Both the position numbers and the translations under genes were made by a program. 64,000 bases of DNA from Candidatus Leptovillus gracilis (GTDB lineage: Bacteria; Chloroflexota; Anaerolineae; Promineifilales; Promineifilaceae): positions 62,001 through 126,000 of the forward strand of contig JADJXA010000001.1 of the NCBI GenBank assembly GCA_016716065.1. The letters are read 5' to 3'. Under the pieces are notes generated by a model. It did no database searches. It saw only the letters and a program-made list of their open reading frames with translations, and had not been told where the DNA came from. Shown one piece after another: positions 16,604 through 25,441 of the stretch (position 1 is the first letter of the stretch; each line of letters opens with the position of its first letter).

Positions 16604-18699
16604 ATCTGGGCCAGTGGAAGGGCATTGTTCACGGCCGTTTCCGCCGCCACCGGCAGCCGCGCGGTGGGGTCAGCCAGGTCATAGAGTCCCAACAAAAGCG
16701 TATAGCTGCCCGGCGGTAGGTCGGCCGGGATGAGCAAGCCGTGATTGTCGCTGATGGTTTCGCCGGGCGGCCAGATGGTGGTTGGCTTCAGCGCGCCACC
16801 CGGTTCACTGTCCCGTTGGGCGACGGGCGGCCCATCTTCCCCCACCAGATGCAGGAACACTTTATAGCGCTGCGCGAGAGGCACGGCCGTTTGCCAGAAC
16901 AGTGTCACCTGCGCAATTTCCCCTGGCGCGAGCGTCGTCTCGCCTAAAGTATAGCCTTGCAGGGTGATGGCGCTGCCGAAGGGGATGGCCGCCAACGTCT
17001 CCATCTCTGTCGCTGGCGCATCGGGCACAGCATAGACGGCAAAGCGCACGTCCTTCACCCACTCCTCTGTCGCCTTGAATGTATGCTCATCCAGCCAGCG
17101 CTCCACCCAGCGCTGCGGGTCTTGCTGCGCGTCGCCCCAATAAATCACATACAGCCGGTCGTGGTTGGCGGCGATGGCGCTTAGTTCGGCAGCCACGGCA
17201 TCGGCGGCCATGCCTTGCAGCGGCAGCGGGTAGACCGGCGCGCCGTGGCGGTGGTAGTAGGTGAACACCTCCCACTGGTTGGGGGCGTTGAGAATAATCC
17301 CGGCGTCCGGCCAATTCTCGGCGAGGATGCGCGCCGCCATAGCGCGATAATCGGCGCGGGCGTAGGCGGGGTTGTTGTAGAGATTATGGAGGGATTGGGA
17401 AACGCCAAAAAAATAGAGGAGGAAGAGGGCCGCGGGCAGCAGCCAGCCGGTCTTGCCCGCCGTCCGCCATTCGTCAGGCGGCACGCGCCACCCACCACCG
17501 ACCACCAGGGCAAACGGGACGATGACGGCCGTTAGAAACTTAAAATACTGCGGCGATGTGGCCCCGGACAGATAGAGGAACAGGATGGGGACAAGCAGGG
17601 TGATGAGGGCAACGGCCGTTTGCCAGCCCCAATTGAACACCAGGCCGATCACCAGCAGCACACCCAATGCCACAAACGACCAGGGAATGGTCGGCGGGCC
17701 AACAGTGGCGCCAAAACCCAACCAGAAGAATGTATCGGCCAGGAAGGGGAGCAGCGACGGCCGTATCGCCCCGCCACCGCCCACGTTCGCCAGAAAAGTG
17801 GGCAGCCAGGGCAGGTAGAGCAAGAAGACGACGGCCATCATGGCGGCCCATTGGAGGAAATAGAGGATGGACGATGGACGATGGACGATGGGTCCTGAGC
17901 TTGCCAAAGGATGGACGATGGGTCCTGAGCTTGCCGAAGGATGGACGTTTGGTCCTGAGCTTGCCGAAGGATGGACGATGGGTCCTGAGCTTGCCGAAGG
18001 ATTGACGGTTGACGGTTGATGGTTGAACCAATCTTTGGCGGCAATTGCCACGACGACTACGCCGTGAGCCGCCAGGACGGCGGGGAAGAAGTAGTGGGTA
18101 TAAAGTCCAGCAGCGGCCGTCAGCACATAAGCCGTCATGAACGTAATCCGTGATCGGTGATCCGCAATCCGCAATCCGCAATCCGCAATCCGCAATAAAA
18201 GCCACGTCGCCAGCGCCGCCAGCAAACCCAGCAGGGCATACATCCGCGCTTCCTGGCTGTAATAGATCAGCGGGGGGGAAACGGCCGTAATCAGCCCCAC
18301 CAGCAGACCCACCAGCAGCCACATTGGCGATTGACGATTAACGATTGACAATTGACGATTGCCCGCCAGGGCCAGGGGCACGACGAGCAGCCCGGCAAAG
18401 GCGGACAGGGCGCGCAAGGCAAATTCGGTGTCACCCAGCAGTTCGCGCCAGCCGCGCAGCAGCAGATAGTAGAGGGGCGGATGAATGTCGCTGGCCGTGC
18501 CTTCGAGAATAAGCTGGATAGTGCGTTCGCTGAGGCGGGCGCTGTTGCCCTCGTCGTTCCAAAAAGATTGCGCGCCCAGGTGATGAAAGCGCAGCCACGT
18601 CGCCAACCACAACAGGAGGACGGCCAGAGCGAGTTTTTTAAACCGCGGAGAGCGCGGAAGGCGCGGAGGTGCGGAAGAGAGAGAGTCGCCAGTCTCCAA
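16582..18699 (-). CDS. GT39-type membrane glycosyltransferase with repeat-invaded ORF
   Basis: The 705-aa polytopic membrane protein belongs to the PMT/ArnT-like glycosyltransferase superfamily, which transfers sugars from polyprenyl-phosphate donors outside the membrane. FWNDEGNSARLS carries the acidic catalytic pair after helix 1, and DIHPPLYYLLLRGW is the second hallmark. About ten membrane segments lead to a C-terminal beta-sandwich (residues 570-700). The ORF contains four word-repeat insertions: the N terminus (18640-18722), 18327-18362, 18142-18196 and a 4 x 30-bp array (17881-18000) coding for (HPSASSGPIV)n. All keep the frame. The only possible start is TTG at 18699, itself inside a repeat, so the original N terminus may have been replaced. 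It follows the glycosidase-like gene by three bases and forms an operon with it. Confidence 0.85.
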   Translation of the reverse strand: METGDSLSSAPPRLPRSPRFKKLALAVLLLWLATWLRFHHLGAQSFWNDEGNSARLSERTIQLILEGTASDIHPPLYYLLLRGWRELLGDTEFALRALSAFAGLLVVPLALAGNRQLSIVNRQSPMWLLVGLLVGLITAVSPPLIYYSQEARMYALLGLLAALATWLLLRIADCGLRIADHRSRITFMTAYVLTAAAGLYTHYFFPAVLAAHGVVVVAIAAKDWFNHQPSTVNPSASSGPIVHPSASSGPNVHPSASSGPIVHPLASSGPIVHRPSSILYFLQWAAMMAVVFLLYLPWLPTFLANVGGGGAIRPSLLPFLADTFFWLGFGATVGPPTIPWSFVALGVLLVIGLVFNWGWQTAVALITLLVPILFLYLSGATSPQYFKFLTAVIVPFALVVGGGWRVPPDEWRTAGKTGWLLPAALFLLYFFGVSQSLHNLYNNPAYARADYRAMAARILAENWPDAGIILNAPNQWEVFTYYHRHGAPVYPLPLQGMAADAVAAELSAIAANHDRLYVIYWGDAQQDPQRWVERWLDEHTFKATEEWVKDVRFAVYAVPDAPATEMETLAAIPFGSAITLQGYTLGETTLAPGEIAQVTLFWQTAVPLAQRYKVFLHLVGEDGPPVAQRDSEPGGALKPTTIWPPGETISDNHGLLIPADLPPGSYTLLLGLYDLADPTARLPVAAETAVNNALPLAQITVIRSP
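17881..18000 (-). repeat. four 30-bp tandem units inside the GT39 gene
   Basis: There are four consecutive 30-bp units, each containing GGTCCTGAGCTTGCCGAAGG with one or two differences. The period of exactly ten codons preserves the frame. There are no spacers, so it is not a CRISPR array. Confidence 0.92.
18142..18196 (-). repeat. AATCCGC tandem word repeat inside the GT39 gene
   Basis: GTAATCCGTGATCGGTGATCC is followed by four to five AATCCGC words, read in frame as IADCGLRIADHRSRIT between two membrane segments. Confidence 0.8.
18327..18362 (-). repeat. ATTGACGATT word repeat inside the GT39 gene
   Basis: Words of the type TTGACGATTAACGATTGACA are read in frame as NRQLSIVNRQS between predicted membrane helices. 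They are related to the intergenic repeat at 15536-15567. Confidence 0.7.
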
Positions 18700-18722
18700 T
18701 CTCTAATCTCCAATCTTCGATT
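18640..18722 (-). repeat. GCGGA and TCTCCAATC word repeats at the glycosidase/GT39 junction
   Basis: Words of the type CGCGGAAGGCGCGGAGG and CTCCAATCTCTAATCTCC run across the stop codon of the upstream gene and the TTG start of the GT39 gene. The repeat supplies both the last residues of one protein and the first of the next. A GCGGAGACGCGGAG word is also present at 48418-48433. Confidence 0.7.
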
Positions 18723-20079
18723 TTGGCGCCAGGAACCAGAGCAGCGCAAAAAAGAGGATGGCGCTGCTGAAAGTGAAGAGGAACGGCCGTACCCCATCCC
18801 ACGCCGTCAGCCAAGCCGGTCTGGTCTTGATGGTTTGGTCGCTTGTGGCGTATTCGGCGACGGCCGTAAACACCGGCAGCGGCGTAAAGTCCGGCTCCAT
18901 CATGCGGAAGTAGTACCATGCTTCGCCCATTTCCCAATCGGCCGGGCGCCTGAAGAACCAAACAGCGTTTACCCCCACCCAGGGCCATTCGGCCTGCTGC
19001 CGCTGGAACGCTTCGACGGTGTAACGCGCCTGCTGTTCTTCGCTAACACGGCCGTAAGTCGCCGGAATTGGCTCTGGGGCTGTGTTCCAACCCATCTCGC
19101 TGATCCAGATAGGCTTTTCGGCGTCGCCATTGCGCACCATCAGGTCACGGATAAACAAGTTGTGCGGGTAGTTGATGACGGTGGGGCGCAGCCGCCGGTC
19201 GGTCGCCCCCGACCAGAGGCCGTACCCCTGCGCCGCAGCCACGTCGAAACAGTCGGCGGCCCCGGCGTTATACATCCGCTGGAGGAAGATGAGGTCGTTC
19301 ATGTGACGGCCGTCCATTGCCAGCGTTGGCGTCAGGGCAGCGGCCAAAATAACTGCTTGCGGGTCTACTTCTTTGATGCGCCGGTAGCCCTCGCACAACA
19401 GCGCTGTGTATGCTTCCGGGTCCACATCTTGCAGCCCCCACTCCTGGTTGCCGTTGGGTTCGTTCCACAACTGGTAATAGTGAACGCGCCCCTGGTAACG
19501 CTGCGCCACCGCCGCCGCATAATCGCCAAAATCGGCAAAATCGTCCGGCGGCGCATACGTGCCAATGGTGTCTGTTAGCGCCCGTGTCCAGGCCGGCGGG
19601 TTGCTCAGACGGGCAATGATTTGCACGTCGTAGGCTTCGGCCAGGTCCACAATATTGTCGTATTTGGCCCAGGCATCCACCACGCCAATGGCCGCGACGT
19701 TGCGCCGGTCTTCAAACTCCCCTTTGCCGTGAATTTCGATGTCTTCCCAGGTGAATTCCTGGCGAATGAAGCGAAAACCGGCGTCGCGCAGCAGTTGCAG
19801 GCTTTGTTCCCGTTTGGCTGGCTCGACTTCTTGCTGCAAAAAGGTATTGGCGGCGAAGGGGGACACGGCCGTAGGCTGCACAGCTGCTTCCAACGCGAGA
19901 GAAGGTTGGGGGCGAACGGCCGTGTTCAGCCAATGCACCACCCCCCGCAGCTGCGCCGCCAGATTCTCCTCGCCTGTCAGCTCATACAAATCCAGGGTAG
20001 GCGGAAACAAAGCCGCTATCAGTAAGACCAGGGCCGTTCCCACCATCATTTTCCACGCCCGCAGCAATCTTGTATTCAT
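18703..20079 (-). CDS. membrane-anchored clan GH-A glycosidase-like protein
   Basis: The protein (458 aa) has an N-terminal hydrophobic anchor (residues 9-27), a (beta/alpha)8-type domain and a C-terminal membrane helix (about 425-447). LWNEPNGN supplies the expected acid/base Glu at the end of strand 4, and PIWISEMGWNT the nucleophile Glu at strand 7, as in GH5/GH39-like enzymes. It should cleave or modify a glycan on the outer face of the membrane. It is first in an operon with the GT39 gene. The ATG at 20079 is chosen; the frame continues upstream for 40 codons, but only through a word repeat. The exact GH family and substrate are not decided. Confidence 0.8.
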   Translation of the reverse strand: MNTRLLRAWKMMVGTALVLLIAALFPPTLDLYELTGEENLAAQLRGVVHWLNTAVRPQPSLALEAAVQPTAVSPFAANTFLQQEVEPAKREQSLQLLRDAGFRFIRQEFTWEDIEIHGKGEFEDRRNVAAIGVVDAWAKYDNIVDLAEAYDVQIIARLSNPPAWTRALTDTIGTYAPPDDFADFGDYAAAVAQRYQGRVHYYQLWNEPNGNQEWGLQDVDPEAYTALLCEGYRRIKEVDPQAVILAAALTPTLAMDGRHMNDLIFLQRMYNAGAADCFDVAAAQGYGLWSGATDRRLRPTVINYPHNLFIRDLMVRNGDAEKPIWISEMGWNTAPEPIPATYGRVSEEQQARYTVEAFQRQQAEWPWVGVNAVWFFRRPADWEMGEAWYYFRMMEPDFTPLPVFTAVAEYATSDQTIKTRPAWLTAWDGVRPFLFTFSSAILFFALLWFLAPKSKIGD

Positions 20080-20419
20080 GAAGTCGTGATTATACCTCAA
20101 CCCGGATCGGGGGGAATTTATTACAAAGGAACAAAGATACAAAGATGTCGCAACACTTTCTCTTCCTTTGTCCCTTTTGTTCCTTTGTCCCTTTGTCATA
20201 AAAAAACGATGCAGGTCCCTTTGTCATAAAAAAACGACACAGGTCCCTTTGTTATAAAAATGATGCAGTGCGTCAAAACTATGCTACAATTGGCCGAACA
20301 TTAACCGCAGATTAGCCGCTGAATGTATTGTCAATACACCAACCATCGGTAAACTTGCTGGCATCGGGCAGAGGGGCCGTTTTATCTTTACACTGTCGCC
20401 ATGACAAGGAGAGGTGTGC
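20080..20419. repeat. intergenic ACAAAGG / CCTTTGT word-repeat block
   Basis: This is a 340-base gap. At 20120-20200 words of the type ACAAAGGAACAAAGAT are followed by CCTTTGTCCC words, giving inverted copies. At 20188-20268 a unit of about 31 bp (GGTCCCTTTGTCATAAAAAA plus a short tail) is repeated three times. The rest is AT-rich spacer that must contain the divergent promoters of the glycosidase and Fe-S genes. No good consensus promoter or gene was seen. Confidence 0.75.
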
Positions 20420-22459
20420 ATGTTAACTGGAATCGAAAAACTATTGTTTGCGCTGCTGATGATCTTCTCCCTGGTAGCCTCCTATTACACCTTCGGACAA
20501 GTGATCCGCATCGTCCTGCGAGGTCAAGGAAAGCTGAGTTTTGACCATCTCCCCCAACGCCTGCTGACCGGCGTCATCGCTTTGTTTGGTCAGGGCAACA
20601 TCCTCAAACGCCGCCGCCTGGCTTCTATTTTTCATTGGGGCGTCGCCTGGGGGTTTATTTTCTACTTCCTGGTCAACTTCCTGGACATTTTGGAAGGGCT
20701 AATCACCGGTTTTCACCTGCCCGACAACATCATTTTCGACGTTTACAATCTGCTGGCCGACTTGTTCAGCGTGGCTGTTTTGGCCGGTATTGTCTATTTC
20801 TTCATCCGCCGCTTTGCCACCAAAGACCCAGTCCTGAAAATCCGGGAAAACGTCTTGCTCCACCCCAAAGCGCGCCTGGAAAACGGCGTCAACCGCGACT
20901 CGCTCATCGTCATCGTCTTCATTTTTCTGCATGTTGGCTGCCGCCTGCTGGGGTCCGCCTTCCTGAACGCCGCCCACGGGCTGGACCCCTGGGAGCCATT
21001 CGCTTCGCTGATCGCCCGCAGCCTGGTCGGGCTGCCAGAAAGCACATTGATGATTGGCTGGCACATGACCTTTTGGGTCGCCGTCGGTCTGGTGCTGCTG
21101 TTCCTTCCCTACTTCCCCTACACCAAACATTTCCATCTGATGGTTGGCCCATTCAACTTCATGACCAACCCGGAGCGCACCTACCTGGGCCAGATGTTTG
21201 CCCTGAACCTGGAAGATGAAAGCATTGAGCAGTTTGGGGCTGCCGATCTTTTTGATTTAAGCCAGACGCAGCTTGTGGATGCGTTCGCCTGCATCATGTG
21301 TAACCGCTGCCAGGAAGCGTGCCCGGCGTACAATACCGGCAAAGAATTATCGCCGGCCGCTCTGGAAGTGAACAAACGCTATTACATCCGCGACAACATG
21401 GCCGCCCTGGCCGCTGGCGGCAGCGTCAATGGCGGCAATGGGAACAGCGCGGGCATCCCGCTGATGGATATGATCATCAGCCAGAGCGCGGTATGGGCCT
21501 GCACGGCTTGCGGCGCGTGCATCGAGGCGTGTCCGGTAGGCAACGCCCCCATGCTGGACATTATGGACATCCGCCGCGACCAGGTGTTGATGGCCAGCGC
21601 CTTCCCCGACCAGCTCAAAATCGCCTTTGTCGGCATGGAACGCACCGGCAACCCGTGGCAGTCCAAGGAAAGCCGCATGGAATGGGCTGCGTCGCTGCCG
21701 TTTGCAGTGCCTCTGGCCGAAGAAAACCCCGATTACGAATATCTGTTGTGGGTCGGCTGCGCCGGGGCGTTCAACCCAGACTCGCAGGAGGTGGTCCGGG
21801 CTGTCGCCACCATTCTGCACGAGGCGGGCGTCAGTTTTGCCGTGTTGGGCGACGCCGAAACCTGCACCGGCGATTCGGCCCGCCGCGCCGGGAACGAGTA
21901 TCTATTCTACGAAATGGCGATGGGCAACATCGAAACGCTGAACGGCGTGGGCGCGGATCAAAAGAAGATTGTGACAAGCTGCCCACACTGCTTTACCACC
22001 ATCGGCAAGGAATATGGCGAGTTGGGCGGCCATTATCAGGTGTTCCACCATACCCAGTTGATTGCCGACCTGGTGGGGAAAGGTAAATTGCGGCTAAACG
22101 GCCGTGCCCTGGAAAAAGTCACCTTCCACGACCCCTGTTACCTGGGCCGCCACAACAGCGTCATAGATGCCCCGCGCGATGCTCTGGCTCAGGCCGGCAT
22201 GACGCTGCTGGAAATGGACCGTAACAAGAAAAACTCCTTCTGCTGCGGTGCCGGCGGCGCGCAGATGTGGAAAGAAGAAGAGCATGGCACGGAAGCGGTG
22301 AGCATGAACCGCTTCAAGGAAGCCCACCACACTGGCGCAACCACGCTGGCTGTTGGCTGCCCCTTCTGTATGACCATGATGAAGGACGCCAACACCGAAG
22401 AAGGCCAACCGATGCAAGTGAAAGACGTGGCCCAGATCGTGTTGGAGGCGATGGCGTAG
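20420..22459 (+). CDS. membrane-bound Fe-S oxidoreductase (HdrD/GlpC-like, NarI-like N terminus)
   Basis: The protein is 679 aa. The N-terminal third has about five membrane helices resembling the NarI/HdrE heme-b membrane domain. Two 4Fe-4S motifs follow (CIMCNRCQEACP and CTACGACIEACP), then two CCG domains. The second CCG domain is clear (HDPCYLGRHN, SFCCGAGGAQMW), as found in heterodisulfide reductase, GlpC and LutA-type proteins. It should pass electrons between the quinone pool and a partner or small thiol/disulfide substrate. ATG 20420 follows GGAGAGG with good spacing; a GTG two codons earlier is less likely. It is preceded by the repeat block and followed by a TTGG-type hairpin, so it looks monocistronic. 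The partner is unknown. Confidence 0.87.
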   Translation: MLTGIEKLLFALLMIFSLVASYYTFGQVIRIVLRGQGKLSFDHLPQRLLTGVIALFGQGNILKRRRLASIFHWGVAWGFIFYFLVNFLDILEGLITGFHLPDNIIFDVYNLLADLFSVAVLAGIVYFFIRRFATKDPVLKIRENVLLHPKARLENGVNRDSLIVIVFIFLHVGCRLLGSAFLNAAHGLDPWEPFASLIARSLVGLPESTLMIGWHMTFWVAVGLVLLFLPYFPYTKHFHLMVGPFNFMTNPERTYLGQMFALNLEDESIEQFGAADLFDLSQTQLVDAFACIMCNRCQEACPAYNTGKELSPAALEVNKRYYIRDNMAALAAGGSVNGGNGNSAGIPLMDMIISQSAVWACTACGACIEACPVGNAPMLDIMDIRRDQVLMASAFPDQLKIAFVGMERTGNPWQSKESRMEWAASLPFAVPLAEENPDYEYLLWVGCAGAFNPDSQEVVRAVATILHEAGVSFAVLGDAETCTGDSARRAGNEYLFYEMAMGNIETLNGVGADQKKIVTSCPHCFTTIGKEYGELGGHYQVFHHTQLIADLVGKGKLRLNGRALEKVTFHDPCYLGRHNSVIDAPRDALAQAGMTLLEMDRNKKNSFCCGAGGAQMWKEEEHGTEAVSMNRFKEAHHTGATTLAVGCPFCMTMMKDANTEEGQPMQVKDVAQIVLEAMA

Positions 22460-22462
22460 GGG

Positions 22463-22516
22463 TTGGTTCGTGGGTAGGTTGGGTAGGTTAGCTTTCAAAC
22501 CAACCCAACCTACCAT
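22463..22516. repeat. GGTTGGGTAGGTT inverted word repeat
   Basis: GGTAGGTTGGGTAGGTT is followed by its inverse AACCAACCCAACCTACC with a short loop. This gives a strong hairpin just after the Fe-S gene, and it may act as a transcription end. Relatives are at 59232-59288 and 61421-61466. Confidence 0.8.
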
Positions 22517-22530
22517 CAGAGATCTTGCCC

Positions 22531-23754
22531 ATGCAGCGTTTAACTCTTTTCCTCATTCTGATCATCGTCCTCACCGTCCCGGCCGTTTTCGCCGCGGATC
22601 CACCTGCCCCGCCGGATGGTCCGGTTGTGCCGGGAATGCCGGATAACCTGGAAGGGGGAACGGCCGTACTCGCCGCCACCTTTGAAGAACAAGTCCTGGA
22701 GATTGTCAACCAGGAGCGCTGGAATAACGGCCAGCTTCCGCCCCTGAAAGGCAACACCCTCTTAGACAACGCCGCCGAGACCCACAGCACCAACATGGCT
22801 ATACGCAATTTTTTTGCCCACTGCGACCTGGATACCAAAAAGTCCCCCTGGGACCGGATGAACGCCGCCGGGTACACGGGCTGGAACGCTGCCTCTGAAA
22901 ATATCGCCGCCGGGTATGGCACGCCAACGGCCGTGATGACCGGTTGGATGAACAGTTCCGGCCACCGCGCCAACATCCTCTCCACCAGTGTGCGCGAAAT
23001 CGGCATTGGTTATGTCTACCAGGATGGCGACGCCAACAACGTGCGCTACGACGCCGGCGGCTGCAACCCGGACGGCGGCGGGCACGGCCCGTTTTATCGC
23101 TACTGGACACAAAACTTTGGCCGGATTGAGAGCGTAATGCCGGTGGTCATCAACCGCGAAGCGTATGAAACGACGACGCGGCAGGTGAATTTGTACATGT
23201 ACGGAACAGGCTGGGCCACAGAGATGCGCTTCCGCAACGAAAATGGCAGTTGGGCGGCATGGCAGCCCTTTGCCGCCGCCAGCAGTTGGCAGCTCAGCAG
23301 CGGCAGCGGCCAGAAAACGGTTTACGCCGAAATTCGCAATGGCAGCACGGTGCGCAGCGCCAACGACGCCATCTGGCTGAATCTGCCGGTGGTGGAACCA
23401 CCAGTGTTAACCGTCAGCCCAACGGCCGTCAGCTTCGCCCTACAACACGATGGCCCGCAAACACAGACCCGCACCCTACTCATCGGCAATAGCGGCGGCG
23501 AACCGCTCACCTGGAATCTCAGCCAAAACCCGGCTGTCAACTGGCTGACGACCGATGTGACCGGTGGGACGATTGCCGCAGGGGGAAATACGGCCGTTCT
23601 CCTCACCGCCGCCCGCACCGGACTCACGCCCGGCCTGCACACCACCACCTTGCACATGAATGGTGGCAGCGCTGCCAATTCGCCGCAATCCATCGCCATC
23701 ACCTTCTTGCTAACGACGCAGCCACCGGTTTTTGTGCCGCTGGTGGTAAAATAA
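22531..23754 (+). CDS. secreted CAP (SCP/PR1) domain protein
   Basis: The 407-aa protein has a signal peptide (about residues 1-22, ending VFAADP). The CAP domain follows (about 50-190) with NQERWNNGQLPPLKGNTLLDNAAETHS, SENIAAGYGTP and GWMNSSGHRANIL, including the two conserved His and the Glu. About residues 290-405 form one or two immunoglobulin-like/BACON-type beta domains (LTVSPTAVSFALQH, GGEPLTWNLSQ). CAP proteins are exported and often bind lipids or act in the envelope; no catalysis is shown. ATG 22531 is preferred to a TTG six bases earlier. Confidence 0.87.
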   Translation: MQRLTLFLILIIVLTVPAVFAADPPAPPDGPVVPGMPDNLEGGTAVLAATFEEQVLEIVNQERWNNGQLPPLKGNTLLDNAAETHSTNMAIRNFFAHCDLDTKKSPWDRMNAAGYTGWNAASENIAAGYGTPTAVMTGWMNSSGHRANILSTSVREIGIGYVYQDGDANNVRYDAGGCNPDGGGHGPFYRYWTQNFGRIESVMPVVINREAYETTTRQVNLYMYGTGWATEMRFRNENGSWAAWQPFAAASSWQLSSGSGQKTVYAEIRNGSTVRSANDAIWLNLPVVEPPVLTVSPTAVSFALQHDGPQTQTRTLLIGNSGGEPLTWNLSQNPAVNWLTTDVTGGTIAAGGNTAVLLTAARTGLTPGLHTTTLHMNGGSAANSPQSIAITFLLTTQPPVFVPLVVK

Positions 23755-23780
23755 GGCTGGCTGCTCTGGAGAGCACAGCC

Positions 23781-24698
23781 CTACAACTGACCCAGCACAT
23801 CTCGCGCCAGAATCTCTAAACCATCCAGATCGTCCAGGTTCAGCCATTGCAGCATCACCCGCTGCACGCCAGCCTCGGCCAGCACGCCCAACTGCTGCAC
23901 AATGTCGTCCGGCGTGCCCAGCACCAGTCCCCGCGCCCGCAGTTCAGCGATGGATAATTTAGAGGCGATTTTTTGCGCCAGCGCCGCTTCGTCGCCAATT
24001 TCCACGCGGGTCATCAGCGAGCGGCGCACTTCGGCCGGGGCACGGCCGTTCGCCGCCAACAGCTCATCCAACAACCGGCTCTTCGCCGCAAATTCCGCCG
24101 CCGAAATGTAAACAGCGTTCCATTCCCGCGCGTACTTTGCCGCCAGGGGCAGTGTGCGCTTCGGCCCGTTGCCGCCAATGAGAATGGGTGGGCCGGCCAG
24201 CCGCTGTGGGCGCGGCAGCAGCACCGCCTCATGGAGTTGGTAATAAGCGCCGGCAAAGTCCAGCGGTTCTGCGCTGTGCAGCAGGTGGCTGATAATCTCC
24301 AGACCTTCCTCAAACCGGGCAAAACGGCCGGGTACGTCCAGCAAATCCCAGCCATAATTGGTGTGTTCCCGCTCCTGCCAACCCGCGCCGAGACCCAGAG
24401 AGAGACGGCCGTTTGCCAGATCATCCACCGCCGCGGCCATGCGCGCCGTCATCGTTGGCTGGCGGAAGGAAACCGGTGATACCAACGGGCCAAACTCAAT
24501 GCGCCGCGTATGGGCCGCCAACCAGGTCAGCGACACCCATAATTCCAGCGAATCTTTGTCCGGCGGGCTGGCATTGGTGTAATGATCGGAGCGGTACAGC
24601 CCGACAAAACCGAGGTCTTCAACGGCCGTTGCCATCCGCTGCCACCGCGGCCAATTCAACCCATCTTGCCCTTCAACCATAATCGCCAATTCAATCAT
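23781..24698 (-). CDS. LLM-class F420-dependent oxidoreductase
   Basis: The protein (305 aa) has a luciferase-like monooxygenase TIM-barrel of the F420 type. It shows GLYRSDHYTN, LVSPVSFRQPTMTARMAAAVDDLANGRLSLGLGAGW and the PPILIGGNGPKRTLPLAAKYAREWN block, all typical of F420-dependent dehydrogenases or reductases. It would use F420H2 made available by the npdG-cofE system at 27.5 kb, although FMN cannot be excluded. ATG 24698 has GGAG six bases upstream. The longer frame upstream only crosses the dispersed repeat at 24731. The substrate is unknown. Confidence 0.88.
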   Translation of the reverse strand: MIELAIMVEGQDGLNWPRWQRMATAVEDLGFVGLYRSDHYTNASPPDKDSLELWVSLTWLAAHTRRIEFGPLVSPVSFRQPTMTARMAAAVDDLANGRLSLGLGAGWQEREHTNYGWDLLDVPGRFARFEEGLEIISHLLHSAEPLDFAGAYYQLHEAVLLPRPQRLAGPPILIGGNGPKRTLPLAAKYAREWNAVYISAAEFAAKSRLLDELLAANGRAPAEVRRSLMTRVEIGDEAALAQKIASKLSIAELRARGLVLGTPDDIVQQLGVLAEAGVQRVMLQWLNLDDLDGLEILARDVLGQL

Positions 24699-24730
24699 CT
24701 TATCTCCTACAAAAAGGTAACAAGGTGACA

Positions 24731-24777
24731 TCTGACAAGGTGACAAAGATATCAGATGATGCCCTTTGCCAGTATAG
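24731..24777 (+). repeat. dispersed 47-bp repeat, copy 2
   Basis: TCTGACAAGGTGACAAAGAT followed by ATCAGA, then GCCCTTTGCCAGTATAG. It differs from the 8330 copy in only a few bases. It lies 33 bases upstream of the LLM start, in the opposite direction to that gene. Confidence 0.75.
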
Positions 24778-24839
24778 CAACAAAAAAGCCACTGACCCCG
24801 GCCTTACGTCCACGATCAATGGCTTCTTTCGCATCCTAA

Positions 24840-24908
24840 CAACGTATCACGGCTCACCGTTCACGGACTACGGTTCACCGTTCACGGTTTACGGTACACG
24901 GCTCACGC
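24840..24908. repeat. GTTCACGGACTACGG word repeat
   Basis: Five to six words of the type GGCTCACCGTTCACGGACTA lie directly after the thioredoxin stop codon. They resemble the words at 16565 and 47578. Confidence 0.65.
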
Positions 24909-24909
24909 C

Positions 24910-25242
24910 CTAATTCTTGCTAATATGGGGCAAAATCTGCGCCACCAGACGGTCTTTAGGCATCGCGCCAACAATACGCGCCACCACTTCCCCACCTTTG
25001 AAAACCATCAACGTGGGAATGCCGGAAATGCCATAGCGGCCTGGGGTCATCGGGTTGTCATCCACATCCATTTTGGCGACTTTCAAAACGCCATCATACT
25101 CCGCGGCGATTTCTTTTACCGAGGGGGCAATCATGCGGCAAGGGCCACACCATTCCGCCCAAAAGTCCACCAATACCGGCTTATCAGATTCCAAGACTTC
25201 TGCCTGAAACGCAGAATCGGTTACATTAATTGGTTCAGCCAT
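24910..25242 (-). CDS. trxA: thioredoxin
   Basis: The protein (110 aa) has a complete thioredoxin fold with the redox motif WAEWCGPCRM, the cis-Pro loop GIPTLMVFKGG and a buried Asp in VLVDFWAEWC. It reduces cytoplasmic disulfides using thioredoxin reductase, which is not in the window. The ATG at 25242 has GGAG eight bases upstream; a TTG two codons earlier is less likely. It is single, with no operon partner, and followed by a word repeat. Confidence 0.96.
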   Translation of the reverse strand: MAEPINVTDSAFQAEVLESDKPVLVDFWAEWCGPCRMIAPSVKEIAAEYDGVLKVAKMDVDDNPMTPGRYGISGIPTLMVFKGGEVVARIVGAMPKDRLVAQILPHISKN

Positions 25243-25441
25243 ATTCAAAACTCCTTACGGGTTAAATTTTTCTATTTGCTTAATGGACAGCCTGAACTGT
25301 GATATTCTTACCTGTGAGTTTAACGGAAGCAAAGTCACTGTCAAGGTGTAATAATGGCCTCTGATACGAATCTAATTGTTACGGCCGTCTAACGGCGACG
25401 CCGTCCATTGCATACCTGACAAGGAGGGTTACAATCGCTTT

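Noticed and set aside
17881..18000. Regular 30-bp repeats resembling a CRISPR array
   Set aside because: The units are directly adjacent without spacers, lie in frame in a gene and have no cas genes nearby.
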